Part shown: one piece after another, positions 1-8,034 of the stretch
Position numbering within the stretch: the stretch's first letter is position 1
How the letters are laid out: the number at the start of each line of letters is the position of its first letter
NCBI GenBank assembly: GCA_900766165.1
Contig: CAAFUK010000071.1
Location: 1-9,483, forward strand
Source of the DNA: an uncultured Collinsella sp.
GTDB lineage: Bacteria; Actinomycetota; Coriobacteriia; Coriobacteriales; Coriobacteriaceae
Length of the DNA stretch: 9,483 nucleotides
Direction of reading: 5' to 3'
Position numbers and translations under genes: made by a program
Notes under the pieces: generated by a model
What the model saw: only the letters and a program-made list of their open reading frames with translations
Told to the model about the DNA's origin: nothing
Database searches by the model: none

Positions 1-78
1 GGCTTCGTGGTCTTTATGGCCGCCTGCACGGTTGGCGTCGCCAAGGCGCTGCGAGATCCTCATGAGGTCGAAAGGTAA
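1..78 (+). CDS. 3' end of an unidentified gene upstream of atpB, possibly AtpI/subunit I-like
   Basis: The reading frame is open from base 1 to a TAA at 76-78, giving 25 residues. It begins with a hydrophobic, membrane-like stretch (GFVVFMAACTVGVAKAL) and ends with a short charged tail (RDPHEVER). The stop lies 3 nt before the atpB GTG, so the gene is almost certainly co-transcribed with the ATP synthase genes. A small membrane protein in this position is often AtpI or subunit I, which helps assemble the c ring. The visible piece is too short to identify, so the function is inferred from position alone. The gene start and the operon promoter are outside the window. Confidence 0.6.
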   Translation, partial: GFVVFMAACTVGVAKALRDPHEVER

Positions 79-81
79 GTC

Positions 82-885
82 GTGGAAATTTTTGAAAAGC
101 TGCCTGATGAGATTAATCATCTGGTCAGCGAGTTCAGCTCCACCCCTGTCGTGGGCGATCTGAGCTGCGGCATCACGCAGTACTCGTTTTGGCTGATCGT
201 CTCCACGATCGTGCTCCTGATCGTCCTGGCCGTGTTCAAGAAGAAGCAGACCCTGGTTCCCAAGGGCTTCTTCGTCAACGGTTTCGAGTACATCATCGAG
301 TACGTCGAGAACGATATCGGCAAGGGCGTCGTGGGTGAGAACTGGAAGAAGCACTTCCCGTTCCTGTGCTCGCTTTTCCTGTTCATCCTGATCAATAACA
401 TGATCGGCCTGATCCCGGGAATGAAGCCTGGCACCGGCGCAATCGGCTCCACCGCTGCGCTCGCCATCTTCGCCTTCGTGTACTTCATCTACTACGGATG
501 CAAGGCTCACGGCGTGATCGGCTACATCAAGAGCCTCGCCCCGCAGGGCGTGAGCTTCCCGATGAACGTGCTTGTGTGGGTCGTCGAGCTTTTCTCGACC
601 TTCCTGCGCCTCATCACGCTCGCCGTCCGTCTGTTCTGCAACATGTTCGCAGGACACGTGGTCATGGGCTCGTTCGCCATCATGGCGAGCATGTTCATGC
701 AGCCGCTGCTTCAGCAGGTTTCCGCGGCCCACGCCGTCGGCGCCCTGCCTTCGCTGGCCTGGCTTGCCATCCTCATCCTGATCTATGCGATCGAGCTTGT
801 GGTCGGCGCCATCCAGGCTTACGTCTTCACGGTCCTTACCGCCGTGTATGTCTCCGAGGCAGAGGAGGTCGCGGAGGAGGAGTAA
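82..885 (+). CDS. atpB: ATP synthase Fo subunit a
   Basis: This 267-residue membrane protein forms the two proton half-channels beside the c ring. The GTG start at 82 is chosen because an AAAGG ribosome binding site (71-75) lies 6 nt upstream. Hydrophobic helices are visible at about residues 35-52, 93-111, 121-139 and 158-180, followed by a long C-terminal pair. The family motif NNMIGLIPG is at 105-113. The essential Arg is R183, in AVRLFCNMFAGH, where Cys186 replaces the more usual Gly or Ala. Gln245 in AIQAYVF matches the conserved Gln near the E. coli C-terminus (Q252). H192 and E238 sit where E. coli has E219 and H245, so this interacting pair is swapped. The length and acidic C-terminus are ordinary. 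It is the first complete gene of the Fo block, and a 124-nt gap separates it from atpE. Confidence 0.97.
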   Translation: MEIFEKLPDEINHLVSEFSSTPVVGDLSCGITQYSFWLIVSTIVLLIVLAVFKKKQTLVPKGFFVNGFEYIIEYVENDIGKGVVGENWKKHFPFLCSLFLFILINNMIGLIPGMKPGTGAIGSTAALAIFAFVYFIYYGCKAHGVIGYIKSLAPQGVSFPMNVLVWVVELFSTFLRLITLAVRLFCNMFAGHVVMGSFAIMASMFMQPLLQQVSAAHAVGALPSLAWLAILILIYAIELVVGAIQAYVFTVLTAVYVSEAEEVAEEE

Positions 886-926
886 TCTTCCGTTCGCGCC
901 TTAAAGGTAAGGCAATTCGTTAAACC

Positions 927-954
927 GCCGGTGCCCGTACCCATGGAGCCCGGC
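927..954 (+). promoter_or_regulatory. Imperfect hairpin in the atpB-atpE gap
   Basis: The 124-nt gap (886-1009) is the only sizeable one inside the operon. Bases 927-931 (GCCGG) pair with 950-954 (CCGGC). Then 933-934 pair with 948-949 and 935-936 with 945-946, with bulges at T932 and A947 and an 8-nt loop (937-944). That gives 9 mostly G-C pairs. AGTTATAAAAAGG follows rather than a T-tract, so this does not look like a terminator. An RNA processing or stability element upstream of the highly translated c-subunit cistron is a reasonable inference. I see no convincing -35/-10 promoter in the gap. Confidence 0.5.
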
Positions 955-997
955 AGTTATAAAAAGGTTATCCTGCGTGAAATAAGACACGCACGAC

Positions 998-1007
998 AAA
1001 GGAGGAA
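998..1007 (+). promoter_or_regulatory. Strong ribosome binding site of atpE
   Basis: AAAGGAGGAA is nearly a full complement of the 16S rRNA 3' end and lies just ahead of the GTG at 1010. It fixes the start of the unusually short c subunit. The same frame has a TAA at 983-985 and no other start codon between that stop and the GTG. Confidence 0.85.
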
Positions 1008-1009
1008 TC

Positions 1010-1204
1010 GTGGGAGTTATCGGTTACGGTCTCGGTGTTATCGGCGCTGGTCTTGCTATCGGCCTGTCTGCTCTGGGTGCTACGGGTGCTATGGCCCGTC
1101 AGCCTGAGGTCCAGGGCCGCGTGTTCACCGTCTTCATCATGGGCTCCGCCTTCGGCGAGGCTCTGGCTCTGATCGGCTTCGTTGTCGCGCTGATCGTTAA
1201 ATAG
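1010..1204 (+). CDS. atpE: ATP synthase Fo subunit c (proteolipid)
   Basis: This 64-residue hairpin of two membrane helices forms the proton-driven rotor ring. Helix 1 carries a reduced glycine motif (GAGLAIG, 12-18). The polar loop ARQPEVQGR is at 29-37. The ion-carrying carboxylate is E50, in FGEALALIGF. Alignment by the RQP loop puts I17 and A51 at the positions of the Na+ ligands Q32 and S66 of Ilyobacter c, so proton coupling is predicted. The protein is short: about 11 residues are missing at the N-terminus relative to E. coli c, and a few at the C-terminus. An in-frame upstream TAA and a strong ribosome binding site support the GTG start. The first half uses many GGT and GCT codons, unlike the GGC/GCC-rich neighbours, which fits very high expression. 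Confidence 0.96.
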   Translation: MGVIGYGLGVIGAGLAIGLSALGATGAMARQPEVQGRVFTVFIMGSAFGEALALIGFVVALIVK

Positions 1205-1219
1205 CACGGAGCGTCAAGT

Positions 1220-1822
1220 ATGAATCTTTCATCCCAGAAGAGCGCGATCGCACTCTCCGCGTCCGCGGCCGCGCTGCTTATGCCGGTTTCCGCGTTCGCC
1301 GAGGACGGCGCTGCCGGTGCGGACATCCTCATCCCTAAGATGGCGGAGTTCATCCCGGCGCTTATCGCCTTCCTGATCATCTGGATCGTGCTGGCAAAGG
1401 TCGCCCTGCCGGGCATCATGAAAACCATGGAGGAGCGCGGCAAGAAGATCGAGGAGAGCCTCGACGAGGCCGAGAAGACCAAGCAGGAGGCCATCGCCAA
1501 GCGCGCTGAGTCCGACTCGATCGTCACCGACGCCCGTCGTCAGGCTGCCGACATCGTTCTCGAGGCCCGTAAGGACGCCGAGTCCGAGCGCGCCCGTATC
1601 ATCGAGGCTGCTCACAAGGAGGCCGAGGAGATCATCGCCAAGGCCCATACGACCGTCGAGGACGAGCGCAAGTCCATCTACGCCGGTGCCGCGAGCTCCA
1701 TCGCCGACCTGTCCGTTGCCGTCGCCACCAAGATCGTGGGCGAGGCACTCGAGGACGAGTCCGAGCAGAAGAAGCTCATCGAGCGCTACATCCAGGAAGC
1801 AGGTAGCCTGAATGCCGACTAG
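1220..1822 (+). CDS. atpF: ATP synthase Fo subunit b, with signal-peptide-like N-terminus
   Basis: This 200-residue peripheral-stalk subunit connects subunit a in the membrane to delta and alpha. The transmembrane helix is at about 44-62 (FIPALIAFLIIWIVLAKVAL), followed by a long charged coiled coil to about 160 and a C-terminal delta-binding segment. Ahead of the usual membrane anchor is an extra segment resembling a cleavable signal peptide: K7, a hydrophobic Ala/Leu core (9-21), then VSAFA followed by ED, a good signal peptidase I site after A27. b subunits usually lack this. The ATG at 1220 is 15 nt after the atpE stop and has a modest CGGAG site (1207-1211). The gene end overlaps atpH by 11 nt, implying translational coupling. 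It is not a b-delta fusion of the mycobacterial kind. Confidence 0.95.
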   Translation: MNLSSQKSAIALSASAAALLMPVSAFAEDGAAGADILIPKMAEFIPALIAFLIIWIVLAKVALPGIMKTMEERGKKIEESLDEAEKTKQEAIAKRAESDSIVTDARRQAADIVLEARKDAESERARIIEAAHKEAEEIIAKAHTTVEDERKSIYAGAASSIADLSVAVATKIVGEALEDESEQKKLIERYIQEAGSLNAD

Positions 1823-2288
1823 CCGCTATCAGGACAAGGTACTCGAGACCTACGCGCGCTCCCTTTTGGAAGCCGCCAAGGCCGAGAACCATGTGTTCGA
1901 GGACCTCGAGATGATCGAGCGCCTGGCTAGCGCCAGCCCCGAGATCATCGCCGTGCTCGACACCATGTCCAAGCGCGACCAGCTCGACCTTCTTCCCAAG
2001 GTGGCAGCTGCCTTTAAGTATGTTGCCGAGGAAGACGAGGATGTAGTGGGCGTGACCGTCACCACGGCGATCCCGCTCGACGACGAGCTGCGTCAAACCA
2101 TCACTAAGAAATGCGAGCAGGACTTTGGCCGTAAGGTATTCCTTATCGAGCAGGTCGACCCGTCTATCGTGGGCGGCCTGGTGCTCGAGGCCCGCGGCGA
2201 GCGTCGTGACATTTCCGTCAAGACGCAGCTGCGCATCGCGCAGGAGACCCTCGCAAACTCTGCTAATTCGTACGGAGGTGAAGCCTAA
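1812..2288 (+). CDS. atpH: ATP synthase F1 subunit delta
   Basis: Delta sits on top of the alpha3beta3 head and ties it to the b stalk. The protein has 158 residues, against roughly 175-180 in the usual family. The N-terminal helical region starts with the conserved YARSLLEAA (14-22). The C-terminal signature VDPSIVGGLVLEARGERRD through SVKTQLRI (115-142) is clear. From Tyr14 to the beta-strand at about V79 there are 65 residues, against about 98 in E. coli, so the N-terminal bundle appears to lack about 30 residues. The reading frame is intact, so this does not look like a broken gene. The start lies inside the end of atpF, and the stop shares one base with the atpA start (TAATG). Confidence 0.94.
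   Translation: MPTSRYQDKVLETYARSLLEAAKAENHVFEDLEMIERLASASPEIIAVLDTMSKRDQLDLLPKVAAAFKYVAEEDEDVVGVTVTTAIPLDDELRQTITKKCEQDFGRKVFLIEQVDPSIVGGLVLEARGERRDISVKTQLRIAQETLANSANSYGGEA
2274..2281 (+). promoter_or_regulatory. Strong ribosome binding site of atpA
   Basis: GGAGGTGA lies inside the last codons of atpH, 6 nt before the ATG at 2288. With the overlapping TAATG stop/start it indicates both independent loading and coupling of alpha translation to delta. Confidence 0.8.
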
Positions 2289-3886
2289 TGTCCGAAACCC
2301 TCAATGCCCAGGATATCGCCAAGAAACTGCAGGAGCAGCTCACGAGCCTCTCCGCGACGGTCGATACGCATGAGGTTTCAACGGTCGACGAGGTAGGCGA
2401 CGGCATCGCGCGCGTCTCCGGCCTCAAGAGCGCCATGGCAGGCGAGCTTCTGGAGTTCAAGAGCTCCGATACCGGTGAGACCGTCTTCGGCCTTGCCCAG
2501 AACCTTGACCGTGACGAGGTCGGCGCCGTTCTGTTTGGTGCCGTCGACTCCATCAAGGAAGGCGACGAGTGCCGCACCACTGGCCGCATTATGGATATCC
2601 CCGTGAGCCGCGCCATGCTCGGCCGCGTCGTCAATCCGCTCGGCCAGCCCATCGACGGCTTGGGCGACATCGTCGCCACGCACCGTCGCCCCATCGAGTT
2701 CAAGGCCCCCGGCGTCATCGATCGTACCCCGGTGTGCGAGCCGGTTCAGACCGGCTTGTTGGCCATCGACTCCATGGTGCCTATCGGCCGTGGTCAGCGT
2801 GAGCTCATCATCGGCGACCGTAAGACCGGTAAGACCGCCATCGCCATCGACGCTATCCTCAATCAGCGCGGCAAGGGCATGGTCTGCATCTATGTCGCCA
2901 TCGGCCAGAAGGCCTCCACGGTTGCCAACATCCGCAAGACCCTCGCTCAGCACGGTGCGCTCGACTACACCATCATCGTTTCGGCCACCGCTGCCGATTC
3001 CGCCCCTATGCAGTACATCGCGCCTATGGCCGGTGCCGCTATCGGCGAGTTCTTCATGTACAACGGCGAGGACGGCAAGCCTGCCAGCGAGACCAACCCC
3101 GGCGGTCACGTGCTCGTCATCTACGACGACCTGTCCAAGCAGGCCGTGGCCTACCGTCAGATGTCGCTGACGCTGCATCGTCCGCCCGGACGCGAGGCCT
3201 ATCCTGGCGACATCTTCTACCTGCACTCTCGTCTGCTCGAGCGTGCCGTCAAGATGTCCAAGAAGAACGGCTACGGCTCCATGACGGCACTGCCGATCAT
3301 CGAGACCCAGGACGGCGACGTCTCGGCCTACATTCCGACCAACGTCATTTCCATTACCGATGGTCAGATCTACCTGCAGTCCGAGCTCTTCTTCCAGGGT
3401 CAGCGCCCGGCAGTCGACGTCGGTATCTCCGTGTCCCGCGTCGGTGGCGATGCACAGACCAAGGCTATGAAGCAGGTCGCCGGCAACCTCCGTCTGGACC
3501 TCGCTTCCTATCAGGAGCTCGCTGGCTTTACCCAGTTCGGCTCCGACCTCGACGAGGCTACTCAGAAGCAGCTGACCCATGGTGCCCGCATGACCGAGCT
3601 CCTGAAGCAGCCGCGCTACCAGCCGTTTGAGGTTGGCGAGCAGATCGTTACGCTGTTCGCTGGCAACGAGGGCTTCCTGGATGACCTGGAGATCGCCGAC
3701 GTGCTGCCTTTCCGTGCCGAGCTTATCGAGTACATGGACAATGGCTTTGGCTCGCTGCTCGACAAGGTTCGCGCCAAGAAGATCGACGACGACACCAAGG
3801 CCGAGCTCTTGCGTGTCATCGGTGACTTCAAGCAGCAGTTCATGGCCAAGCACCATGCCGATACGACTGGATCAGAGGAGAACTAA
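2288..3886 (+). CDS. atpA: ATP synthase F1 subunit alpha
   Basis: This 532-residue non-catalytic nucleotide-binding subunit forms the hexameric head with beta. An N-terminal helix for delta contact (about 8-20) is followed by the beta-barrel domain. The P-loop GDRKTGKT is at 176-183. The Walker B strand LVIYDD ends at D281, followed by LSKQAVAYRQ. PPGREAYPGD is at 299-308. The arginine finger R384 (SVSRVGG) reaches the catalytic site of beta. A helical C-terminal domain completes the protein. It is longer than the ~513 residues of E. coli, because of about 7 extra N-terminal residues and about 12 extra residues (EDGKPASETNPGG, 261-273) just before Walker B. The gene shares one base with atpH and ends 5 nt before atpG. 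Confidence 0.98.
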   Translation: MSETLNAQDIAKKLQEQLTSLSATVDTHEVSTVDEVGDGIARVSGLKSAMAGELLEFKSSDTGETVFGLAQNLDRDEVGAVLFGAVDSIKEGDECRTTGRIMDIPVSRAMLGRVVNPLGQPIDGLGDIVATHRRPIEFKAPGVIDRTPVCEPVQTGLLAIDSMVPIGRGQRELIIGDRKTGKTAIAIDAILNQRGKGMVCIYVAIGQKASTVANIRKTLAQHGALDYTIIVSATAADSAPMQYIAPMAGAAIGEFFMYNGEDGKPASETNPGGHVLVIYDDLSKQAVAYRQMSLTLHRPPGREAYPGDIFYLHSRLLERAVKMSKKNGYGSMTALPIIETQDGDVSAYIPTNVISITDGQIYLQSELFFQGQRPAVDVGISVSRVGGDAQTKAMKQVAGNLRLDLASYQELAGFTQFGSDLDEATQKQLTHGARMTELLKQPRYQPFEVGEQIVTLFAGNEGFLDDLEIADVLPFRAELIEYMDNGFGSLLDKVRAKKIDDDTKAELLRVIGDFKQQFMAKHHADTTGSEEN

Positions 3887-3891
3887 GCCCT

Positions 3892-4799
3892 ATGGCCAAC
3901 CTTCGCGACATTAAGAAGCGAATCTCCTCGGTTACCACGACCAAGCAGATCACGCGCACGATGGAGATGGTCTCTACGGCCAAGATCCGTCGTGCCCTCG
4001 ATCGCTCCAAGCAGGCCGAGCCCTATAAGGAGGCGCTGACCGACGTTATGTTGACGGTCGCCGGTGACGCCTCCTGTTCGGGCACCGATCCCATGCTGCA
4101 GAAGCATGAGAGCGTCAAGCATGGTCTGATTGTCGTTATTGCCTCGGACCGCGGCCTTGCCGGCGGTTTCAATACGACGGTGGAGCGCACGGCCGAAAAG
4201 CTCGCCGCTTCTTGGGCGAACGACGGCATCGAGTGCGAGATCATTGCGTGTGGGCGCAAACCGGCCACGTATTTCCGTGACCGTGCAAACGTCACCATGC
4301 ACTTTGAGGGCAACTCCTCCGAGCCCGATTTTAATCAGGCCCGCATGATCTCCTCTCATATCTGCGATGCGTATCGTTCCGGTGAGCTTGACCGTGTCGA
4401 GCTTGTCTACCACCACGCCAAGAACCGCGTGGATCAGGAGCTTCGCGTCGAGCATTTGTTGCCGCTCGACCCCGAGATGATCGCTATGGCCCACGGTCCG
4501 CGTAAGAACGAGACCGACGCCCCTAAGCGCATCTCGTCGACGTTCGAGTTCGTGCCCTCTCCCGAGCATGTTCTCGGCAAGCTTGTACCGTCTTATATCC
4601 TGACGGTCATCTACCAGGCCCTGATCGATTCGGCGGCCGCCGAGCAGGGTGCGCGCCGCAAGGCCATGCACTCCGCGACGGAAAACGCCACCGCGATCAT
4701 CTCGACCCTTACCCGCACGTATAGTCGCGTGCGCCAGGCTTCGATCACGACCGAGATCAACGAAATCGTCGGCGGAGCCTCAGCATTGGAGGAACAGTA

Positions 4800-4800
<1 letters not shown>
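3892..4800 (+). CDS. atpG: ATP synthase F1 subunit gamma
   Basis: Gamma is the central rotor shaft that turns inside the alpha3beta3 head and joins it to the c ring. The protein has 302 residues, slightly longer than the typical 285-295. The N-terminal helix with TKQITRTMEMVSTAKIRR (17-34) and the C-terminal helix ending in RQASITTEINEIVGGA (281-296) are the two conserved coiled-coil strands. The Rossmann-like middle domain begins with SDRGLAGGFN (85-94). The ATG at 3892 follows the AGAGGAG site (3874-3880) with 11-nt spacing. The final TAA shares its last A with the ATG of atpD, as at the atpH-atpA junction. Confidence 0.96.
4788..4794 (+). promoter_or_regulatory. Strong ribosome binding site of atpD
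   Basis: GGAGGAA lies in the last codons of atpG, 5 nt before the ATG at 4800 in the TAATG stop/start overlap. The layout matches the one ahead of atpA. Confidence 0.8.
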
Positions 4801-6254
<1,454 letters not shown>

Positions 6255-6257
6255 GTT

Positions 6258-6650
6258 ATGCGTATCCGCATCGTGTGCCCCGTGAGCTGCGCCTATGAGG
6301 GCGACGCTGCGTTCGTGTCGATTCCGTCCACGGATGGCGAGTTTGGCGTTCTGCCTGCTCACTCCAGCGAAATCTGCACGATCGACCGCGGTTACGTTCG
6401 CGTTTCCGATAAGGCCATGGGCACTGTCGACCACACGTTTGCCGTGGCCGGCGGCTATGCCCAGGTTGCGGACGATGTCGTGACCGTCCTCGCCGAGCGC
6501 GCTTGCGATTTGGCGACCGTCGACGCCGACAAGGTTAAAGCTGATATTCAAGGTTTTGAAGAGAAGCTGGGTAATTTGTCGGAGGATGATGCACGCCGCG
6601 CCTACCTCTATAATGAAATCGCATGGTGTAAGCTCAAGCTTGCCCAATAG
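6258..6650 (+). CDS. atpC: ATP synthase F1 subunit epsilon
   Basis: Epsilon joins gamma to the c ring and its C-terminal helices can inhibit ATP hydrolysis. The protein has 130 residues, near the usual 130-140. The N-terminal beta-sandwich is shown by GEFGVLPAH (27-35) and AGGYAQVADDVVTVLAE (64-80). Residues from about 85 to the end form the expected helical hairpin. I do not see a clear ATP-binding DxxRA motif like that of Bacillus epsilon. The ATG is 3 nt after the atpD stop, with GGGGGAG (6242-6248) as the likely ribosome binding site inside atpD. A terminator follows 36 nt after the stop, making this the last gene of the operon. Confidence 0.94.
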   Translation: MRIRIVCPVSCAYEGDAAFVSIPSTDGEFGVLPAHSSEICTIDRGYVRVSDKAMGTVDHTFAVAGGYAQVADDVVTVLAERACDLATVDADKVKADIQGFEEKLGNLSEDDARRAYLYNEIAWCKLKLAQ

Positions 6651-6654
6651 TCAG

Positions 6655-6682
6655 ACGTTTTAACGTTCGACCATTTGCGAAC
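6655..6682 (+). other. Two small inverted repeats after atpC
   Basis: ACGTT-TT-AACGT (6655-6666) overlaps GTTCG-N8-CGAAC (6665-6669 / 6678-6682). Both lie between the atpC stop and the terminator. They are weak as RNA hairpins but would suit a dimeric DNA-binding protein or part of a murA promoter region. No function can be assigned from the sequence. Confidence 0.3.
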
Positions 6683-6686
6683 ACAT

Positions 6687-6725
6687 CATGCCCGGGATGG
6701 CCCAGCCACCCCGGGCATGCTTTTT
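6687..6725 (+). terminator. Rho-independent terminator of the atp operon
   Basis: CATGCCCGGG (6687-6696) pairs perfectly with CCCGGGCATG (6710-6719). Inside, TGGC (6698-6701) pairs with GCCA (6705-6708) around a 3-nt CCA loop, with one A-C mismatch between the stems. A run of five T (6721-6725) follows one base later. This is a strong intrinsic terminator 36 nt after the atpC stop. Its T-run ends only 13 nt before the murA start codon. Confidence 0.92.
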
Positions 6726-6726
6726 G

Positions 6727-6732
6727 AAAGGG
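6727..6732 (+). promoter_or_regulatory. Ribosome binding site that fixes the TTG start of murA
   Basis: AAAGGG lies 6 nt before the TTG at 6739, directly after the terminator T-run. The next in-frame ATG is codon 27, beyond the essential Lys22, so TTG is the only sensible start. Confidence 0.75.
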
Positions 6733-6738
6733 TAGACC

Positions 6739-8022
6739 TTGGATATTATCCGCGTTGAGGGTGGCCACGCCATCGGAGGTTCCGTGCCTGTTTCGGGTGC
6801 CAAGAACTCCGCGCTCAAACTTATGGCGGCAACACTTCTGGCGCCGGGCAAGACGACGCTGCAGAACGTGCCTGATATTTCCGATGTCCACGTGATGGGC
6901 AAGGTGCTCAAGGGTATGGGCGCTACGATCGATGTTATCGACGAGCACACGCTCGAGATCGATACCTCCCAAGTCGATTCTTGGGAGGCCCCCTACGAGC
7001 TCGTTGCCAAGATGCGCGCTTCTACCGCCGTGATGGGGCCCCTGCTGGGCCGTTTCCATCGCGCCAAGATCGCCATGCCCGGCGGCTGCAACCTGGGCGC
7101 TCGCAAGATCGACATGCATATCTTGGGTCTTGAGGCCTTGGGCGTTGAGTTCGATACCGCCCACGGCTACATCAACGCCAACGCGCCCCAGGGCCTGCAC
7201 GGTACCACCGTCACGCTCGAGTTTGCCAGTGTCGGTGCGACCGAGAACCTCATCATGGCCTCCGTGCGCGCGCAGGGTACCACGGTTATCGATAATGCCG
7301 CCCGCGAGCCCGAGATCGTCGATCTCGCCAACATGCTCAACGAGATGGGCGCCAAGATTGTCGGTGCCGGTACGCCTGTCGTGACCATCGAGGGCGTAGA
7401 AGAACTGCATCCTGTTACCCATCGCGTGGTGGGCGACCGTATCGAGGCCGGTACCTTTATCGTTGCCGGTGCGTTGATGGCCGACGATCGCGGTGTCGAC
7501 GTCACGGGCTTTTGCCCCATTCATTTGGGCATGGTGCTCAAGAAGATGGAGCTCATGGGTATCGACTGCGAGCGCGTCGAGGATGGCGTCCATGTGAACC
7601 GCGCCGAGCGCATCAAGCCGGTCGATATCCAGACGCTCCCGTTCCCCGGTTTCCCCACGGACATGCAGGCGCAGATCATGGTGCTCTCCGCCCTGGCCGA
7701 CGGCAGCTCCGTTATCACCGAGAATATCTTCGAGAATCGCTTTATGTTCGCATCCGAGCTGGTGCGCATGGGCGCCGATATTCGCATCGAGAGCCATCAC
7801 GCTATGATTCACGGCGTCAAGGGCTTCTCCGGCGCTCAGGTAACCTCACCAGATCTTCGTGGTGGCGCGGCGCTCGTCGTTGCCGGCCTAATTGCCGACG
7901 GTACGACCGAGGTCTCGGCCATCCATCACATTAAGCGCGGCTACGAGCGGTTTGTTGAAAAGCTGCAGGCGCTTGGCGCTCATGTCGAGCACGCCACCGT
8001 TCCCGATCCCGTCATCTACTAA
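6739..8022 (+). CDS. murA: UDP-N-acetylglucosamine 1-carboxyvinyltransferase
   Basis: This cytoplasmic enzyme transfers enolpyruvate from phosphoenolpyruvate to UDP-GlcNAc, the first committed step of peptidoglycan synthesis. The 427-residue length is close to the family's ~419. Substrate-binding K22 and N23 lie in SGAKNSALKLM. The active-site cysteine is C117 in MPGGCNLGARKIDMHI, which predicts fosfomycin sensitivity, since resistant forms carry Asp there. The general-base aspartate is D308 in FPTDMQAQ. R374 (DLRGGAALVVAG) and R400 (HHIKRGYERF) match E. coli R371 and R397. It starts with TTG behind the atp terminator and ends 12 nt before the LCP gene. The gene may need its own promoter or read-through from the atp operon. 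Confidence 0.97.
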   Translation: MDIIRVEGGHAIGGSVPVSGAKNSALKLMAATLLAPGKTTLQNVPDISDVHVMGKVLKGMGATIDVIDEHTLEIDTSQVDSWEAPYELVAKMRASTAVMGPLLGRFHRAKIAMPGGCNLGARKIDMHILGLEALGVEFDTAHGYINANAPQGLHGTTVTLEFASVGATENLIMASVRAQGTTVIDNAAREPEIVDLANMLNEMGAKIVGAGTPVVTIEGVEELHPVTHRVVGDRIEAGTFIVAGALMADDRGVDVTGFCPIHLGMVLKKMELMGIDCERVEDGVHVNRAERIKPVDIQTLPFPGFPTDMQAQIMVLSALADGSSVITENIFENRFMFASELVRMGADIRIESHHAMIHGVKGFSGAQVTSPDLRGGAALVVAGLIADGTTEVSAIHHIKRGYERFVEKLQALGAHVEHATVPDPVIY

Positions 8023-8025
8023 TGC

Positions 8026-8028
8026 AGG
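8026..8028 (+). promoter_or_regulatory. Weak ribosome binding site of the LCP gene
   Basis: AGG sits 6 nt before the ATG at 8035. It directly abuts the alternative TTG at 8029, so it favours the ATG and a 409-residue product. The short 12-nt gap after the murA stop suggests translational coupling. Confidence 0.5.
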
Positions 8029-8034
8029 TTGCCT

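Noticed and set aside
957..964. Internal promoter before atpE (TTATAAAA as -10)
   Set aside because: No -35 candidate lies at suitable spacing; that region is occupied by the GC-rich hairpin.
1010..1204. Sodium-coupled ATP synthase
   Set aside because: The Na+ ligand positions corresponding to Q32 and S66 of the Ilyobacter c subunit are Ile17 and Ala51 here, so proton coupling is more likely.
6665..6682. GTTCG-N8-CGAAC as an SOS (LexA) box
   Set aside because: The Gram-positive LexA box is CGAAC-N4-GTTCG. Here the half sites are in the opposite order with 8-nt spacing.
8029..8034. TTG start for the LCP gene, adding two residues
   Set aside because: The AGG site directly abuts this TTG, while the ATG at 8035 has 6-nt spacing and a typical MFKKK start.
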